DNA from: DASUBV01 sp035763085
Lineage (GTDB): Bacteria > Actinomycetota > Actinomycetes > Streptosporangiales > Streptosporangiaceae
Length of the DNA stretch: 64,000 bases
Assembly (NCBI GenBank): GCA_035763085.1
Contig: DASUBV010000150.1
Coordinates: 62,001 to 126,000 of the forward strand
Direction of reading: 5' to 3'
A program made the position numbers and the translations under genes. Of this stretch, positions 33,571 to 42,933 are shown piece by piece (position 1 is the stretch's first letter; every line of letters starts with the position of its first letter). The notes under the pieces are model-generated. The model ran no database searches. It saw only the letters and a program-made list of their open reading frames with translations, and was not told where the DNA came from.

Positions 33571-36152
33571 TTCTCGAACTGAGACTCGCTGGCGGTGAAC
33601 CCCGTCCGGCCGGTCTTGGGGTCGATGGTCACAAACCACAGCCAGGTACGCGCGGCTGCGCTGCTGTCCGGGTGCAGCACCGCCTTGATGGCCGCGACGC
33701 CCGGCGAGTCGATGGGGCCCGGCGGCAGGCCCTTGTGCAGGAACGTGTTGTAGGGCGACTTCACCGCCAGTTCCTTGGTCGTGAGGGCGAAGCCGGTCTT
33801 GTGCAGCGCGAACAGGACCGTGCTATCGAGGCCGAGCGGCATCCCGTTGTTGATGCGGTTGTCGATGACCCTGGCCGCCTTGGCGTAGTCCCGCGGGTCC
33901 ACCTCGGCCTCCACGAGGCTGGCCTGGATGACGACCTCGGCCGGCGTGAGATGGCCCGCCTTCGCCGCGGCGGCCAGGCCCATGGCGGTGGCCTGCTGCC
34001 GGAAGGCCTTCACCATGGTCTGCAGCATCTTCAGCGGAGTGGTGCCGGGCGGGAAGTTGTAGGTCGCCGGGAACAGGTAGCCCTCGGGGTTGCCGTGGGC
34101 GTAGGACGGCAGGCCGAGCGCCTTGGTGTTCCTGAGCGCCGCCTTGAACATGGCTACCGGCTTGCCGGTCTGCCGGGACAGCGAGGCCAGCACGCCGTCG
34201 ACGGTGTTGCGCTGGCCGTCGGTGATGGTCACCGTCGTCTGCACCCGCGACTTGGGGTCGGTCAGGAGCGCCCAGGCCAGCTTGGCGTTCATGTGCTTGT
34301 GCAGGTGGAAGGTGCCGGGGGTGAGGCCGGGATTGGGGGTGGCCTTAGCCGCAGAGATAAACGGCCCGGTGGCCGCGATGACCCCGGCCTTGACCAGGCC
34401 GGGCGCCACGTCGAAGGAGGTTGCCCCGGACTTCACCACGAACGTGACGGTGCCCTGGCCTGAGCCCGAGTAGTCAGCGTGCGCGGCCCGGTACTTCTGC
34501 ACCACCCAGAAGCCGGCCGAGCCCACCAGGGCGAGGATGACCACGATCGAGACCAGCGGCGCGGCCAGCCGGCCCCGCTTCCGCCGGGGCGGGTCCACGC
34601 TCTCATCCTGGCCGAATCCCGAGAAGAAGCCAGCGTGCTGTTCCTCGCCGGCCCATTCCGGCTCGCCGGCCCGGGCGGCCTCAGCCGCGGCGGTCCGGCG
34701 GCCGGGCGGCGGCTGCTGCCCGCGGCGGGCAGGCCCGCGGGGGTCTCGCTGCGGCCCGGTACCGGGCCCGCGCCCGGCGGGCGCGCCGCCCTGGCCGGCC
34801 GCCAGGCCCTGCATCGCCCCGGACGGGAACTCCTGCGACGGGAACTCCCGGGACGGGAAGTCCTGCACGCCTGACGGGTAGTCACGGGCCGCCGGGAACT
34901 CGCGGGACGGGAACTCCTGCGACGGGTAGTCCTGCACGCCGGACGGGTAGTCCCGGGCCGGCCCGGACCGGAAGTCCTGCACGCCCGAGGGGTAGTCAGG
35001 GGCGCTGGCACCCGCGGGCGGCTGCCACCGGAAGCCGCGGCTGCCGGCGCCGCCGCGCCCGGGCTGGGTGCCGGCGTCGGCGGCCGGCAGGCCCGGCAGG
35101 TCGGCCTGGCTGTCCGCATCGGCCGGGCCGAAGGCGCTCCAGCCAGGCGCGGAATCGGTGTCGTAGGGCGTGCGCGGCATCGCCCGCGCCGGGCCAGCCG
35201 CATCGCCCCGGCTGCCCGGCTCCTGCGGACCGTAGGGGTCCGGCGGCCCGTAGGGACCGGGCCGCCCGCCGCCGGCCTGGCCGGGGCTGTAGGGATCGGC
35301 CGATCCGAACGCGCCGGCGGCCCAGTCCTGCGGGCCGGTAAAGGACTGCGGCCCGCTGTGCGGCCCGGAGCCGGGGCCGACCGCCCGCGGTGCCCCGTAC
35401 ACGCCGGGGAAGCTCGGGTGCTCAGCAGGGCCGTAGGGGTCCGGCGGGCCATACGGGCCGGCTGCCGGGCGCCAGCCGGTGTCCGGCAGGTCAGCCGGGC
35501 CGGCCAGGTCCTGCGGACCCGGGCGGCCATAGGGGCCGGGCGGCCCGTACGGGCCGGCTGGGTAACCGCTAGCGGCCTGCGGGCTGGTCCCGTAGCCGGC
35601 GCCACCGCGGCCAGCGCCGTCATACCCGGCGCCGCTGTAACCGCTGCCGCCGTAGCCGCCCTCGCCCGTTCCGGCACCGTCAGCCTCGGGGGCGGCATGC
35701 CGCCGGCGGCGGCCGGCCCGGCCGCCGCTCCCGCGGGTATCGGGACCACCCGGCGAGGTGCCGGGCGCGCCGGCACCGTAGGGGTCCGCGGCGCCGTACC
35801 CGCCGGGCTGGCTGGGCGGGCCGTAAGGGTCGGCCGGCCCGTAGGAACCAGGCGGCCCGTAGGAACCAGGCGGCCCGTAGGGATCAGGCGAGCCACCCGG
35901 GTCCGGCGGGCCGTACGGGCTGGCCGGGCGGTAGCCGTCGCCGGACTGGTACGGGTCGGCGGGCCCGTAGGGGTCATGCCGCGGCAGCCGGGCCTGCGGC
36001 GCGGAGTCCGGCGGCGGGCCGTAGCCCTGGCTGTCCGGCGCGCCGTGGCGGCCGCGCCGCCCGCGCCGCTGACTGTCGGCCGGAGCCTGCTCGTCACCGA
36101 TAACCGGCCCGCGGCGTGATGCCCAGCCGGTCTTCTCGTCGCGGCGGCTCAC
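33528..36152 (-). CDS. mltG: Endolytic murein transglycosylase MltG (YceG-like) with a giant disordered N-terminus
   Basis: Cuts nascent peptidoglycan glycan strands at the membrane. The 874-residue protein has about 510 cytoplasmic residues of low complexity, one membrane span (about 527-550, PLVSIVVILALVGSAGFWVV) and the YceG domain (about 600-870). The catalytic-Glu helix is ASLVEAEVDPRDYAKAARVI, followed by GLPPGPIDSPGVAAIKAVLH. The cytoplasmic part has DPYGPP-type repeats, then DYPSGVQDFPS(R/Q)EFPS repeats. GTG 36152 overlaps the ruvX stop (GTGA). The alaS-ruvX-mltG-aroE order is classic for actinobacteria. Confidence 0.92.
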   Translation of the reverse strand: MSRRDEKTGWASRRGPVIGDEQAPADSQRRGRRGRHGAPDSQGYGPPPDSAPQARLPRHDPYGPADPYQSGDGYRPASPYGPPDPGGSPDPYGPPGSYGPPGSYGPADPYGPPSQPGGYGAADPYGAGAPGTSPGGPDTRGSGGRAGRRRRHAAPEADGAGTGEGGYGGSGYSGAGYDGAGRGGAGYGTSPQAASGYPAGPYGPPGPYGRPGPQDLAGPADLPDTGWRPAAGPYGPPDPYGPAEHPSFPGVYGAPRAVGPGSGPHSGPQSFTGPQDWAAGAFGSADPYSPGQAGGGRPGPYGPPDPYGPQEPGSRGDAAGPARAMPRTPYDTDSAPGWSAFGPADADSQADLPGLPAADAGTQPGRGGAGSRGFRWQPPAGASAPDYPSGVQDFRSGPARDYPSGVQDYPSQEFPSREFPAARDYPSGVQDFPSREFPSQEFPSGAMQGLAAGQGGAPAGRGPGTGPQRDPRGPARRGQQPPPGRRTAAAEAARAGEPEWAGEEQHAGFFSGFGQDESVDPPRRKRGRLAAPLVSIVVILALVGSAGFWVVQKYRAAHADYSGSGQGTVTFVVKSGATSFDVAPGLVKAGVIAATGPFISAAKATPNPGLTPGTFHLHKHMNAKLAWALLTDPKSRVQTTVTITDGQRNTVDGVLASLSRQTGKPVAMFKAALRNTKALGLPSYAHGNPEGYLFPATYNFPPGTTPLKMLQTMVKAFRQQATAMGLAAAAKAGHLTPAEVVIQASLVEAEVDPRDYAKAARVIDNRINNGMPLGLDSTVLFALHKTGFALTTKELAVKSPYNTFLHKGLPPGPIDSPGVAAIKAVLHPDSSAAARTWLWFVTIDPKTGRTGFTASESQFEKWVKESNQNIKNGT

Positions 36153-36607
36153 CGGCCGTCCCCGGTCGCGGCCGCCACCAGCTCGCCCGGCGGCTGGCCG
36201 GTCGACCGCTCGGCGTCCAGCGCGCCCTGCAGCAGCAGCGCGGCAGCGGCCTTGTCGACAACGGCGCGCCGGGCCCGGCCGTCGCGGCCGCCCTGGCGCA
36301 GCGCGTCATGCGCGATGACCGTGGTGAACCGCTCGTCCACCAGCCGCACCGGGACCGGCGCCAGCCGGCCCGCCAGCGCGCCCGCGAACGAGCGGGCGTC
36401 GGCTGCTGACGTGCCTTCCTGACCTGACAGGCCACGGGGCAGCCCCACGATCACCTCCATGGCGTCGCGGTCAGCGGCCACCCGGACTAGCTCGGCAAGA
36501 TCGCCGCGACCGCGCCGCACCGTCGTCAGCGGGCTGGCGAGCAGCCCGGCCGGATCGCATCCGGCCACGCCGATCCGCGCCAGGCCCACGTCAACGCCGA
36601 TGCGCAC
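36149..36607 (-). CDS. ruvX: Holliday-junction-resolvase-like RuvX/YqgF nuclease
   Basis: A RNase H-fold protein implicated in 16S rRNA 5' or 3' processing and genome maintenance. It starts with the acidic strand IGVDVGLARIGVAGCD, followed by VIVGLPRGLSGQEG and VRLVDERFTT, with a final Asp in VVDKAAAALLLQ. GTG 36607 has GAGG seven bases upstream and yields the usual 152 residues. ATGs at 36637 and 36643 would add 10-12 residues but have poor ribosome sites. It sits between alaS and mltG. Confidence 0.9.
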   Translation of the reverse strand: MRIGVDVGLARIGVAGCDPAGLLASPLTTVRRGRGDLAELVRVAADRDAMEVIVGLPRGLSGQEGTSAADARSFAGALAGRLAPVPVRLVDERFTTVIAHDALRQGGRDGRARRAVVDKAAAALLLQGALDAERSTGQPPGELVAAATGDGR

Positions 36608-36677
36608 GCCTGACCTCAAGGGGAGGCTCCCAGGCATGCACATCTCATCCTGGACACGATCCGGCAGCGGCACGGTC

Positions 36678-39440
36678 TCACAGTACGCCACCGGTTTCCA
36701 TTATGTCCTTAATAGTCGCACCCACCGCCCGAAACGACTCGGCAATCGTCTGCTCTGCCTGGTCACCGAGGGGGGCACCGCCGCCCTGCGCGACGTCGTC
36801 CTTGCCGCCGCCCCGGCCGCCGAGCACTCCGGTGGCCGTCCGCACCAGCGAGCCGGCCGTGATGCCGCGCGCCCGCGCCGCCTCATTGACTGCCACGACG
36901 ACCACGGGCCGGTCCGCGGGCAGGCCCGCCGCCACGACCACGCCCGGCCGGTCCGCCGCCAGCCGACCGCGGACATCCAGCGCCACGGTGCGGATCCCGT
37001 CCGCCGGGGTGCCGTCGGGCACCCGGAAGGACGCGTACGCCGCCCCGCCGATGTCGGCCGCGCCCTGCACCAGGTCTGCGGCGTTGCCCAGCAGCTGCGC
37101 GGACTGCGCCCGCTGCAGGTCGCGCTCCGCGTCGCGCAGCCGGGTCACGATGGCGGCGATCCGCTCGGGCAGTTCCTCGCGGCGCGCCTTGAGCTGCTCG
37201 CTGAGCTGGCCGACCAGCGCGCTCTCCCGGGCCAGGAAGCGGAACGCGTCGATGCCCACCAGCGCCTCGACGCGGCGCACCCCCGACCCGATCGAGGACT
37301 CGCCGAGGATCTTGATCAGGCCGAGGTTGCCGGAGCGGGCCACGTGGGTCCCGCCGCACAGCTCGCGTGAGTAGTCACCCACCTCGACCACGCGGACCCG
37401 GTCCCCGTACTTCTCCCCGAACAGCGCCAGGGCGCCCATCGAGCGCGCCTCGTCCAGCGAGGTGTGGAAGGCGCGGACCTCCAGGTCGTTGATCAGCACC
37501 TGGTTGACCTCGTCCTCGGAGTCCTTGAGCACCGCGGGCGGCACCGCGCCGAGTGCGGTGAAGTCGAACCGGAACCGGCCCGGCGCGTTCTCCGAGCCCG
37601 CCTGCGCCGCCGACTCGCCCAGCGCGCCGCGGAACGCGCGGTGCACCAGGTGCGTCGCGGTGTGCGAGCGGGACACCGCGCGGCGCCGCTCAATGTCGAT
37701 CTGCGCGCGCACCGGCGCGCCGACCACGATCTCGCCCTCGGTGACCCGGCTGCGGTGCACGATCAGGCCCTTGACCGGCGACTGGACGTCAAGCACGGTC
37801 AGCAGCGCGCCGTCGCCCGCGCCGCTGCCGGCCGCGGTGAGCACGCCATTGTCGGCCAGCTGGCCGCCGCCCTCGGCATAGAACGGGGTCCGGTCCAGCA
37901 CCACGTCCACCTCGGTACCCGCGCCCGCCGCCGGCACCGAGACGCCGCCGACGATCAGGCCGGTGACCGTCGCGTCGCCCTCGATCTCGTCGTACCCGGT
38001 GAAGTCGACCGGGCCGGAGGAGTCCAGGATCTGCGCGAAGGCCGAGATGTCAGCGTTGCCGGTCTTCTTGCCCGCCGCGTCGGCCTTCGCCCGCTCCCGC
38101 TGCTCGGTCATCAGCCGGCGGAACTCCGCCTCGTCGACCGTCAGGCCCTGCTCCGCCGCCATCTCCAGGGTCAGGTCGATGGGGAAGCCGTAGGTGTCGT
38201 GCAGCTGGAACGCCTGCGCGCCGCGCAGGATGTCGCCGCCGCCGCGGCGGGTCTCCTCGACTGCCGCGTCGAAGATGGCGGTCCCGGTGCGCAGCGTGCC
38301 CAGGAAGGCCGACTCCTCCGAGTCGATGACCGTGTGGATGTTCGGCGCGTCCCGGACCAGCTCGGTGTACTGCTCGCCGAGCGCGCTGATCGCCACCGAC
38401 GCCAGCTCGTGCAGGTAGCGCTCGTCCGCGCCGCCCCGGCTCACGCTGCCGCCCCCGCCGCCGCGCTGTGCGCCGGACAGCAGCCGCATATTGCGGATGG
38501 TGCGGCGCAGGATCCGCCGCAGCACGTAGCCGCGGCCCTCGTTGGTCGGGGTCACGCCGTCGGCGACCAGCATCACCGCGGTGCGCGTGTGGTCGGCGAC
38601 GACCCGCAGCGCCACGTCCGCCCGATGATCGCGGCCGTACTTCTGCTCGGTCAGCTCGGCCGCGCGGTCGAGCACCTTCCACATGGTGTCGATCTCGTAG
38701 ATGTTGTCGACGCCCTGCAGCAGCGCCGCCATCCGCTCCAGGCCCAGGCCGGTGTCGATGTTGCGCGACGGCAGCGGCCCGGCGACGTCGAAGTCCACCT
38801 TGGAGCGGACCGCGCTGAGCGTCTCCTGCATGAAGACGAGGTTCCAGACCTCCAGGTAGCGGTCCTCGTCCGCCTCGGGCCCGCCCTCGCGGCCGTAGTC
38901 GGGGCCGCGGTCGTAGTAGATCTCCGAGCAGGGCCCGCCGGGACCGGGGACGCCCATGTGCCAGTAGTTGTCGGCCAGGCCGCGGCGCTGGATCCGGCTC
39001 TCCGGGACGCCGACGACATCACGCCAGATGGCGAACGCCTCGTCATCGCTGTGCAGGACGGTCGCCCACAGCCGGTCCTCCGGGAAGCCGAACCCGCCCG
39101 CGGACTCCGGGCTGGTCAGCAGCTCCCAGGCGAACGGGATCGCGCCTTCCTTGAAGTAGTCCCCGAACGAGAAGTTCCCCATCATCTGGAAGAACGTCGC
39201 GTGCCTGGTGGTCTTGCCGACTTCCTCGATGTCCGGGGTGCGCACGCACTTCTGCGCGGTGGTGGCGCGCCGGAACGGCGGCTGCCGCTGGCCCAGGAAG
39301 TACGGCTTGAACGGGACCATGCCGGCGTTCACCAGCAGCAGGGTGGGATCCTCGGCGATCAGGCTGGCCGAGGGCACCACGGTGTGTCCTCGCTGCTCGA
39401 AGAAGCTGAGGAAACGCCGGGCAATCTCCGCCGACTCCAT
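36678..39440 (-). CDS. alaS: Alanyl-tRNA synthetase
   Basis: A class II synthetase of 920 residues. The aminoacylation core begins MESAEIARRFLSFFEQRGHT and includes motif 2-like RRATTAQKCVRTPDIEEVG and ERMAALLQGVDNIYE. The editing domain has SHTATHLVHRAFRGALG (HxxxH) and CGGTHVARSG; the C-terminal DHH-associated (C-Ala) region closes the protein. ATG 39440 is the family start even though the frame is open another 740 nt upstream. Confidence 0.96.
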   Translation of the reverse strand: MESAEIARRFLSFFEQRGHTVVPSASLIAEDPTLLLVNAGMVPFKPYFLGQRQPPFRRATTAQKCVRTPDIEEVGKTTRHATFFQMMGNFSFGDYFKEGAIPFAWELLTSPESAGGFGFPEDRLWATVLHSDDEAFAIWRDVVGVPESRIQRRGLADNYWHMGVPGPGGPCSEIYYDRGPDYGREGGPEADEDRYLEVWNLVFMQETLSAVRSKVDFDVAGPLPSRNIDTGLGLERMAALLQGVDNIYEIDTMWKVLDRAAELTEQKYGRDHRADVALRVVADHTRTAVMLVADGVTPTNEGRGYVLRRILRRTIRNMRLLSGAQRGGGGGSVSRGGADERYLHELASVAISALGEQYTELVRDAPNIHTVIDSEESAFLGTLRTGTAIFDAAVEETRRGGGDILRGAQAFQLHDTYGFPIDLTLEMAAEQGLTVDEAEFRRLMTEQRERAKADAAGKKTGNADISAFAQILDSSGPVDFTGYDEIEGDATVTGLIVGGVSVPAAGAGTEVDVVLDRTPFYAEGGGQLADNGVLTAAGSGAGDGALLTVLDVQSPVKGLIVHRSRVTEGEIVVGAPVRAQIDIERRRAVSRSHTATHLVHRAFRGALGESAAQAGSENAPGRFRFDFTALGAVPPAVLKDSEDEVNQVLINDLEVRAFHTSLDEARSMGALALFGEKYGDRVRVVEVGDYSRELCGGTHVARSGNLGLIKILGESSIGSGVRRVEALVGIDAFRFLARESALVGQLSEQLKARREELPERIAAIVTRLRDAERDLQRAQSAQLLGNAADLVQGAADIGGAAYASFRVPDGTPADGIRTVALDVRGRLAADRPGVVVAAGLPADRPVVVVAVNEAARARGITAGSLVRTATGVLGGRGGGKDDVAQGGGAPLGDQAEQTIAESFRAVGATIKDIMETGGVL

Positions 39441-39499
39441 GAACGCCGTCCTTTGCGTGGTTGTAGCCCGGAACGACACCGGGACTTGGGTGGGACTTG

Positions 39500-39853
39500 T
39501 CAGCGTGCCGGGCGGCCGCGCTGGCCCGCTGGCGCCTGCCGTCCCCGCTGACTTTCGAGAGTACGGCCTGCGGCCGGCCCGTGACGATCCAGATACTCTG
39601 CCATGCCGTCCCGGACGTCGCGCGCGAATGCCGCCCCTTGCGCGGCCGAGCGCCCGGCACGGGCGGCGCCGCGCAGCACCTGGCGGCCGCTCAGCAGCGG
39701 GCGGCGGGCCCGCAGCGGCCGTGGGGCCAGGGTCAGGACCCCGGTCCTGGCGGGACGGCTGGCCGGGACGGCCCGGGCGAGCTGGCTGGCCTTGCGGTAC
39801 CCGGTCACGCCCAGCACGGCCCCGGCCACCAGCCAGAACCCGCGCCGGATCAC
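39500..39853 (-). CDS. Small membrane protein upstream of alaS (DUF6167-like)
   Basis: 117 residues: an N-terminal membrane helix (MIRRGFWLVAGAVLGVTGYR), then a basic region with an amphipathic helix (AAQGAAFARDVRDGMAEYLD) and a Gly/Arg-rich tail. It resembles the small proteins of this type beside alaS in Streptomyces, from memory annotated DUF6167. Function unknown. ATG overlaps the DUF948 stop by 4 nt. Confidence 0.75.
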   Translation of the reverse strand: MIRRGFWLVAGAVLGVTGYRKASQLARAVPASRPARTGVLTLAPRPLRARRPLLSGRQVLRGAARAGRSAAQGAAFARDVRDGMAEYLDRHGPAAGRTLESQRGRQAPAGQRGRPAR

Positions 39854-40554
39854 CGCCGGGCTCCGTTCCGGGCCGCGACATCCGGGCCGGCTGCGTCCGG
39901 GGCACCGGCCCGGGACGCGGCAGCACGGGCTTCGGCAGCACGGGCTTCGGCAGCACGGGACGCGGCAGCACGGGACGCCCGGCCACGCCGGGCGGCGGCG
40001 GGGCGGCCTGGGCGGGCGCGGGCGGCGGTGCGCGGCGCGGCCTCAGCCGCGGGCAGCGCGGAGCGCTCCGGGGTGACCCGGGCATCGCGCAGCTGCGGGA
40101 CCCCGGGCACCGGGCGACCGGCCTCGGCCTGCTGGACCGCGCCGGGCGCCGCGCGGCGCGGTGCTTGCCCGGGCGCCTCACGGCGCAGGGCCACCGCCCG
40201 CCGGACGCCGTAGGCGACAGCCGAGATGCCGGTCACCGGGGCGCCGACGGCCGAGGTCAGGGCCCTGGCCATGCCAGTCATCGCGGAGACGTGGCCGGAC
40301 AGCTCGGCAACGTTGGCGGTGACCTCATCCATGCTGGCGGTGATGCTGTCGGTCCTGGTCAGCTGCTCGCTGGCCCGGTCGACAACGGACTGGGCCTGGT
40401 CCAGCAGCGCGTCGGCGCGCTCGGTGTAGCCGGTCATCAGCGTGGTCGTGACGCCAAGCAGCCGGGCGAACCGCAGCAGCACAAAGCAGGTGACGCAGGC
40501 CAGCAGGGCAAAGAACCCCGCCGCGATCAGCGCGGCAAGCTGTCCGGCGGTCAT
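39850..40554 (-). CDS. DUF948 membrane protein
   Basis: 234 residues with an N-terminal membrane span (GQLAALIAAGFFALLACVTC) followed by a helical, coiled-coil-like segment to about residue 110 (ADALLDQAQSVVDRASEQLT and following), the DUF948 pattern. The C-terminal 100 residues are basic and Ala/Arg-rich, with near-exact tandem copies of RAAEARAAEARAAASRAG encoded by a tandem DNA repeat around 39920-39985. It probably forms a unit with the small membrane protein downstream; role unknown. Confidence 0.8.
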   Translation of the reverse strand: MTAGQLAALIAAGFFALLACVTCFVLLRFARLLGVTTTLMTGYTERADALLDQAQSVVDRASEQLTRTDSITASMDEVTANVAELSGHVSAMTGMARALTSAVGAPVTGISAVAYGVRRAVALRREAPGQAPRRAAPGAVQQAEAGRPVPGVPQLRDARVTPERSALPAAEAAPRTAARARPGRPAAARRGRASRAAASRAAEARAAEARAAASRAGAPDAAGPDVAARNGARR

Positions 40555-40702
40555 CGGCGCTCGCTCCTTCGTGCTGCGGCTTCGCGCTCGGGCTCGGTCA
40601 TGCAGGGCCGGGTCGTGCGGGGATGTCGGCCTCGTCCGCCGACCCTATCGCCATCGGGTGAGCAGCTGGCGAGCTGACCGGAATGACCGGCCTGGACAAG
40701 TT

Positions 40703-42448
40703 TCAGCCGGAGTCCGGGCGGGGTGGCGTCCCGGTCTCGCCGTCACCGGTCTCGCCGTCACCAGACTCGCCGCCCCGGGCCTCGCCCTGAGCCACATCAG
40801 CCTCACCGGGCACATCAGCCTCAGTCGTCGCCGCGGCGCTGTCCGTAGTCGCGTCAGCCGCGGCGGGCTCGGCTGCGGCGGGCGGGTCGTTCGGGCTGTC
40901 CGGGGCAGGGCTGGCTGCGGCGGGGTGGCCGCTCGCGGCACCGGGGGCTGGGCTGGCCGCGGCGGGCTCAGCTGCGGGCCGGTCGCTGGCGCTGCCCGAT
41001 GCTGAGCCTGCGGCGGGACCGGGGCCGGGCCCGGGAGGGGTGTCCCGGGCGGCGGGCCTGGATACTGGGGCGGATCCGGGCTGGCTGGCCGTGTCGTTAC
41101 CGGGTATCCCTGGTCGTCCGAGGATCTGCCGGATGCGCTCGGCCCGCTCGGCGTACCTGGCCTCGGTGCCGTGCCGGGAGGGCTGGTAGTAGGTGCGGGC
41201 GGCGATGGAGTCGGGGGCGTACTGCTGGCGGACGACACCGGCCGGGTCGTCGTGCGGGTACACGTAGCCGCGCCCGTGGCCCAGCCGCTGCGCGCCGGCG
41301 TAGTGGGCGTCGCGCAGGTGCGCCGGGACGGGGCCGGCCAGGCCAGCCCGCACGTCAGCGGCGGCGGCCTCGAAGGCCATGATGACGGCGTTGGACTTGG
41401 GTGCCAGGCACAGGTGGATGGTGGCCTGGGCGAGGTTCAGCCGGGCCTCGGGCAGGCCGACGAACTCGACGGCGTGCCCGGCGGCGACGGCGGCCTGCAG
41501 TGCGGTCGGGTCGGCCAGGCCGATGTCCTCGCTGGCGTGCACGATCAGCCGCCGGGCGATGAACCGCGGGTCCTCCCCCGCCTCGATCATCCGGGCCAGG
41601 TAGTGCAGCGCGGCGTCGGGGTCGCTGCCCCGGATGCTCTTGATGAACGCACTGATGACGTCGTAGTGCTGGTCACCGGCCCGGTCGTAGCGCACCATCG
41701 CCTTGTCGACGGCGCGCTCGAGGGTCTCAATGTCGATCACGCCGCCGGGCGGCAGGCCGAGCGCGGCGGCCTCGAGGTAGGTCAGCGCCCGCCGGGCATC
41801 GCCGCCGGCCAGCCGGACGAGATGCTCGGTCACGCCGTCGGCCAGGGTGACGGAGCCGCCCAGGCCGCGTTCATCGGTCAGCGCACGGCTGACAACGGCG
41901 GTGAGGTCGGAGTCGCTGAGCGGCTGCAGGGTCAGCAGCAGGGACCGGGACAGGAGAGGGCCGACGACGGAGAAGGACGGGTTCTCGGTGGTGGCGCCGA
42001 TGAAGGAGACCCAGCGGTTCTCCACGGCGGGCAGCAGGGCATCCTGCTGGGTCTTGGAGAACCGGTGCACCTCATCGATGAACAGCACGGTCTGCACGCC
42101 GGTCAGGCCCATGTCGTGCCGGGCGGCCTGGACGGCGGCCCGCACGTCCTTGACGCCGGCCGAGACGGCCGACAGCTCGGTGAACTTGCGCCGGGTGACC
42201 TGGCTGACGACGTAGGCCAGGGTCGTCTTGCCGGTGCCGGGCGGGCCCCAGAGGATGACTGACAGGCCAGCGTCGTTGTCGGCCAGCTTGCGCAGCGGGG
42301 AACCGGGCCGGGTCAGGTGCCGCTGGCCGATGACCTCATCAAGGCTGCGCGGCCGCAGCCGGACCGCCAGGGGCGCAGCGGCCAGCTCGGCATCCTGCCC
42401 GGCCGCGTCGAAAAGACTTGCGGGCTCGCCACCCGGTGCTGGGAACAC
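40703..42448 (-). CDS. rarA: Replication-associated recombination protein A (RarA/MgsA AAA ATPase)
   Basis: An AAA+ clamp-loader-like ATPase acting at stalled replication forks. Walker A is GPPGTGKTT, Walker B FIDEVHRF, sensor 1 IGATTENPSF, and the C-terminal MgsA tetramerisation domain includes MIEAGEDPRFIARRL and YVYPHDDPAGVV. The conserved protein ends near residue 445; residues to 581 are an Ala/Pro/Ser/Asp/Glu-rich tail. GTG 42448 has a TACTGT -10 only six bases upstream, so translation may be leaderless. An IS605-like hairpin lies just beyond the promoter. Confidence 0.93.
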   Translation of the reverse strand: MFPAPGGEPASLFDAAGQDAELAAAPLAVRLRPRSLDEVIGQRHLTRPGSPLRKLADNDAGLSVILWGPPGTGKTTLAYVVSQVTRRKFTELSAVSAGVKDVRAAVQAARHDMGLTGVQTVLFIDEVHRFSKTQQDALLPAVENRWVSFIGATTENPSFSVVGPLLSRSLLLTLQPLSDSDLTAVVSRALTDERGLGGSVTLADGVTEHLVRLAGGDARRALTYLEAAALGLPPGGVIDIETLERAVDKAMVRYDRAGDQHYDVISAFIKSIRGSDPDAALHYLARMIEAGEDPRFIARRLIVHASEDIGLADPTALQAAVAAGHAVEFVGLPEARLNLAQATIHLCLAPKSNAVIMAFEAAAADVRAGLAGPVPAHLRDAHYAGAQRLGHGRGYVYPHDDPAGVVRQQYAPDSIAARTYYQPSRHGTEARYAERAERIRQILGRPGIPGNDTASQPGSAPVSRPAARDTPPGPGPGPAAGSASGSASDRPAAEPAAASPAPGAASGHPAAASPAPDSPNDPPAAAEPAAADATTDSAAATTEADVPGEADVAQGEARGGESGDGETGDGETGTPPRPDSG

Positions 42449-42454
42449 GCCTTG

Positions 42455-42460
42455 ACAGTA
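42455..42460 (-). promoter_or_regulatory. Possible -10 of a leaderless rarA promoter
   Basis: TACTGT on the minus strand followed by six bases and the GTG start, with no Shine-Dalgarno. Any -35 would fall at the edge of the IS-like hairpin (42474-42494) and does not match consensus. Confidence 0.35.
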
Positions 42461-42470
42461 CCCGTTTGGC

Positions 42471-42545
42471 TACTCCCCGCCTGACGGGCGGGGATTCCGG
42501 CCCTCGCAGGCCGGGGTTCCTGGTTCACCGCGGCCTGCACGAGAG
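42471..42545 (-). mobile_element. Remnant of an IS200/IS605-type (TnpB) element right end
   Basis: On the minus strand there are two adjacent hairpins: CCGGCC/GGCCGG (42497-42514), then GGAATCCCCGCC with partner GGCGGGGA (stem 42474-42494) ending in GGGGAGTAG. GAATCCCCGNCC...GGNCGGGGAG is the form typical of IS605-family right ends, where the omega RNA of TnpB elements finishes. The frame before it reads AAVNQEPRPARAGIPARQ, like the C-terminal peptide of TnpB proteins read through into that end. No transposase gene survives. Confidence 0.45.
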
Positions 42546-42933
42546 GATGCCCGCCCTCTCTGACATCCGCTCCGCAGGCATCACCGCCAATCTTTCTGGC
42601 GGCTGCCGCCAGTCCGGCGGCAGCGGTCGCGGGACCAGCTAGCCAGTCGTCGCCGTCCAGCTAGCCAGTCGGCGGCCGTGCGGCCCGGTCAGCGGGAGGA
42701 TCTGCGCGAACGGGAGGATTCCGCGCCTGAGCAACGCCGGATCCTCCCGGGTAGGCCAGCCCCGCCCGCGCGGCGCCGCGGCTGAGGCGGCTGGGGCGCG
42801 CCGGGCGGGGCGGAGCTGTGGCCGGGAGGCCCAGGGTGGCCGAGGCAGCCGGGAGGCCGGGCCAGCCAGTCAGAAATCAGGGCCAGCCGACCAGGAGGCC
42901 GGGGTGGCCGGCCAGGAGGCCGACTGCCGAGCG
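42546..42933. other. Gene-free region between aspS and the rarA upstream relic
   Basis: No supportable gene. 42560-42660 has short inverted segments (CCGCCA...TGGCGG). 42700-42930 is a run of imperfect GGCC(A/G)GGAGGCCGGG-like units directly after the aspS stop, giving many overlapping stem-loops but no clear terminator. Confidence 0.4.

Noticed and set aside
36678..40181. 1167-codon version of alaS with a 247-residue N-terminal extension
   Set aside because: The extension is Pro/Arg-rich, overlaps the small membrane protein and the DUF948 gene and precedes the family start at ATG 39440.
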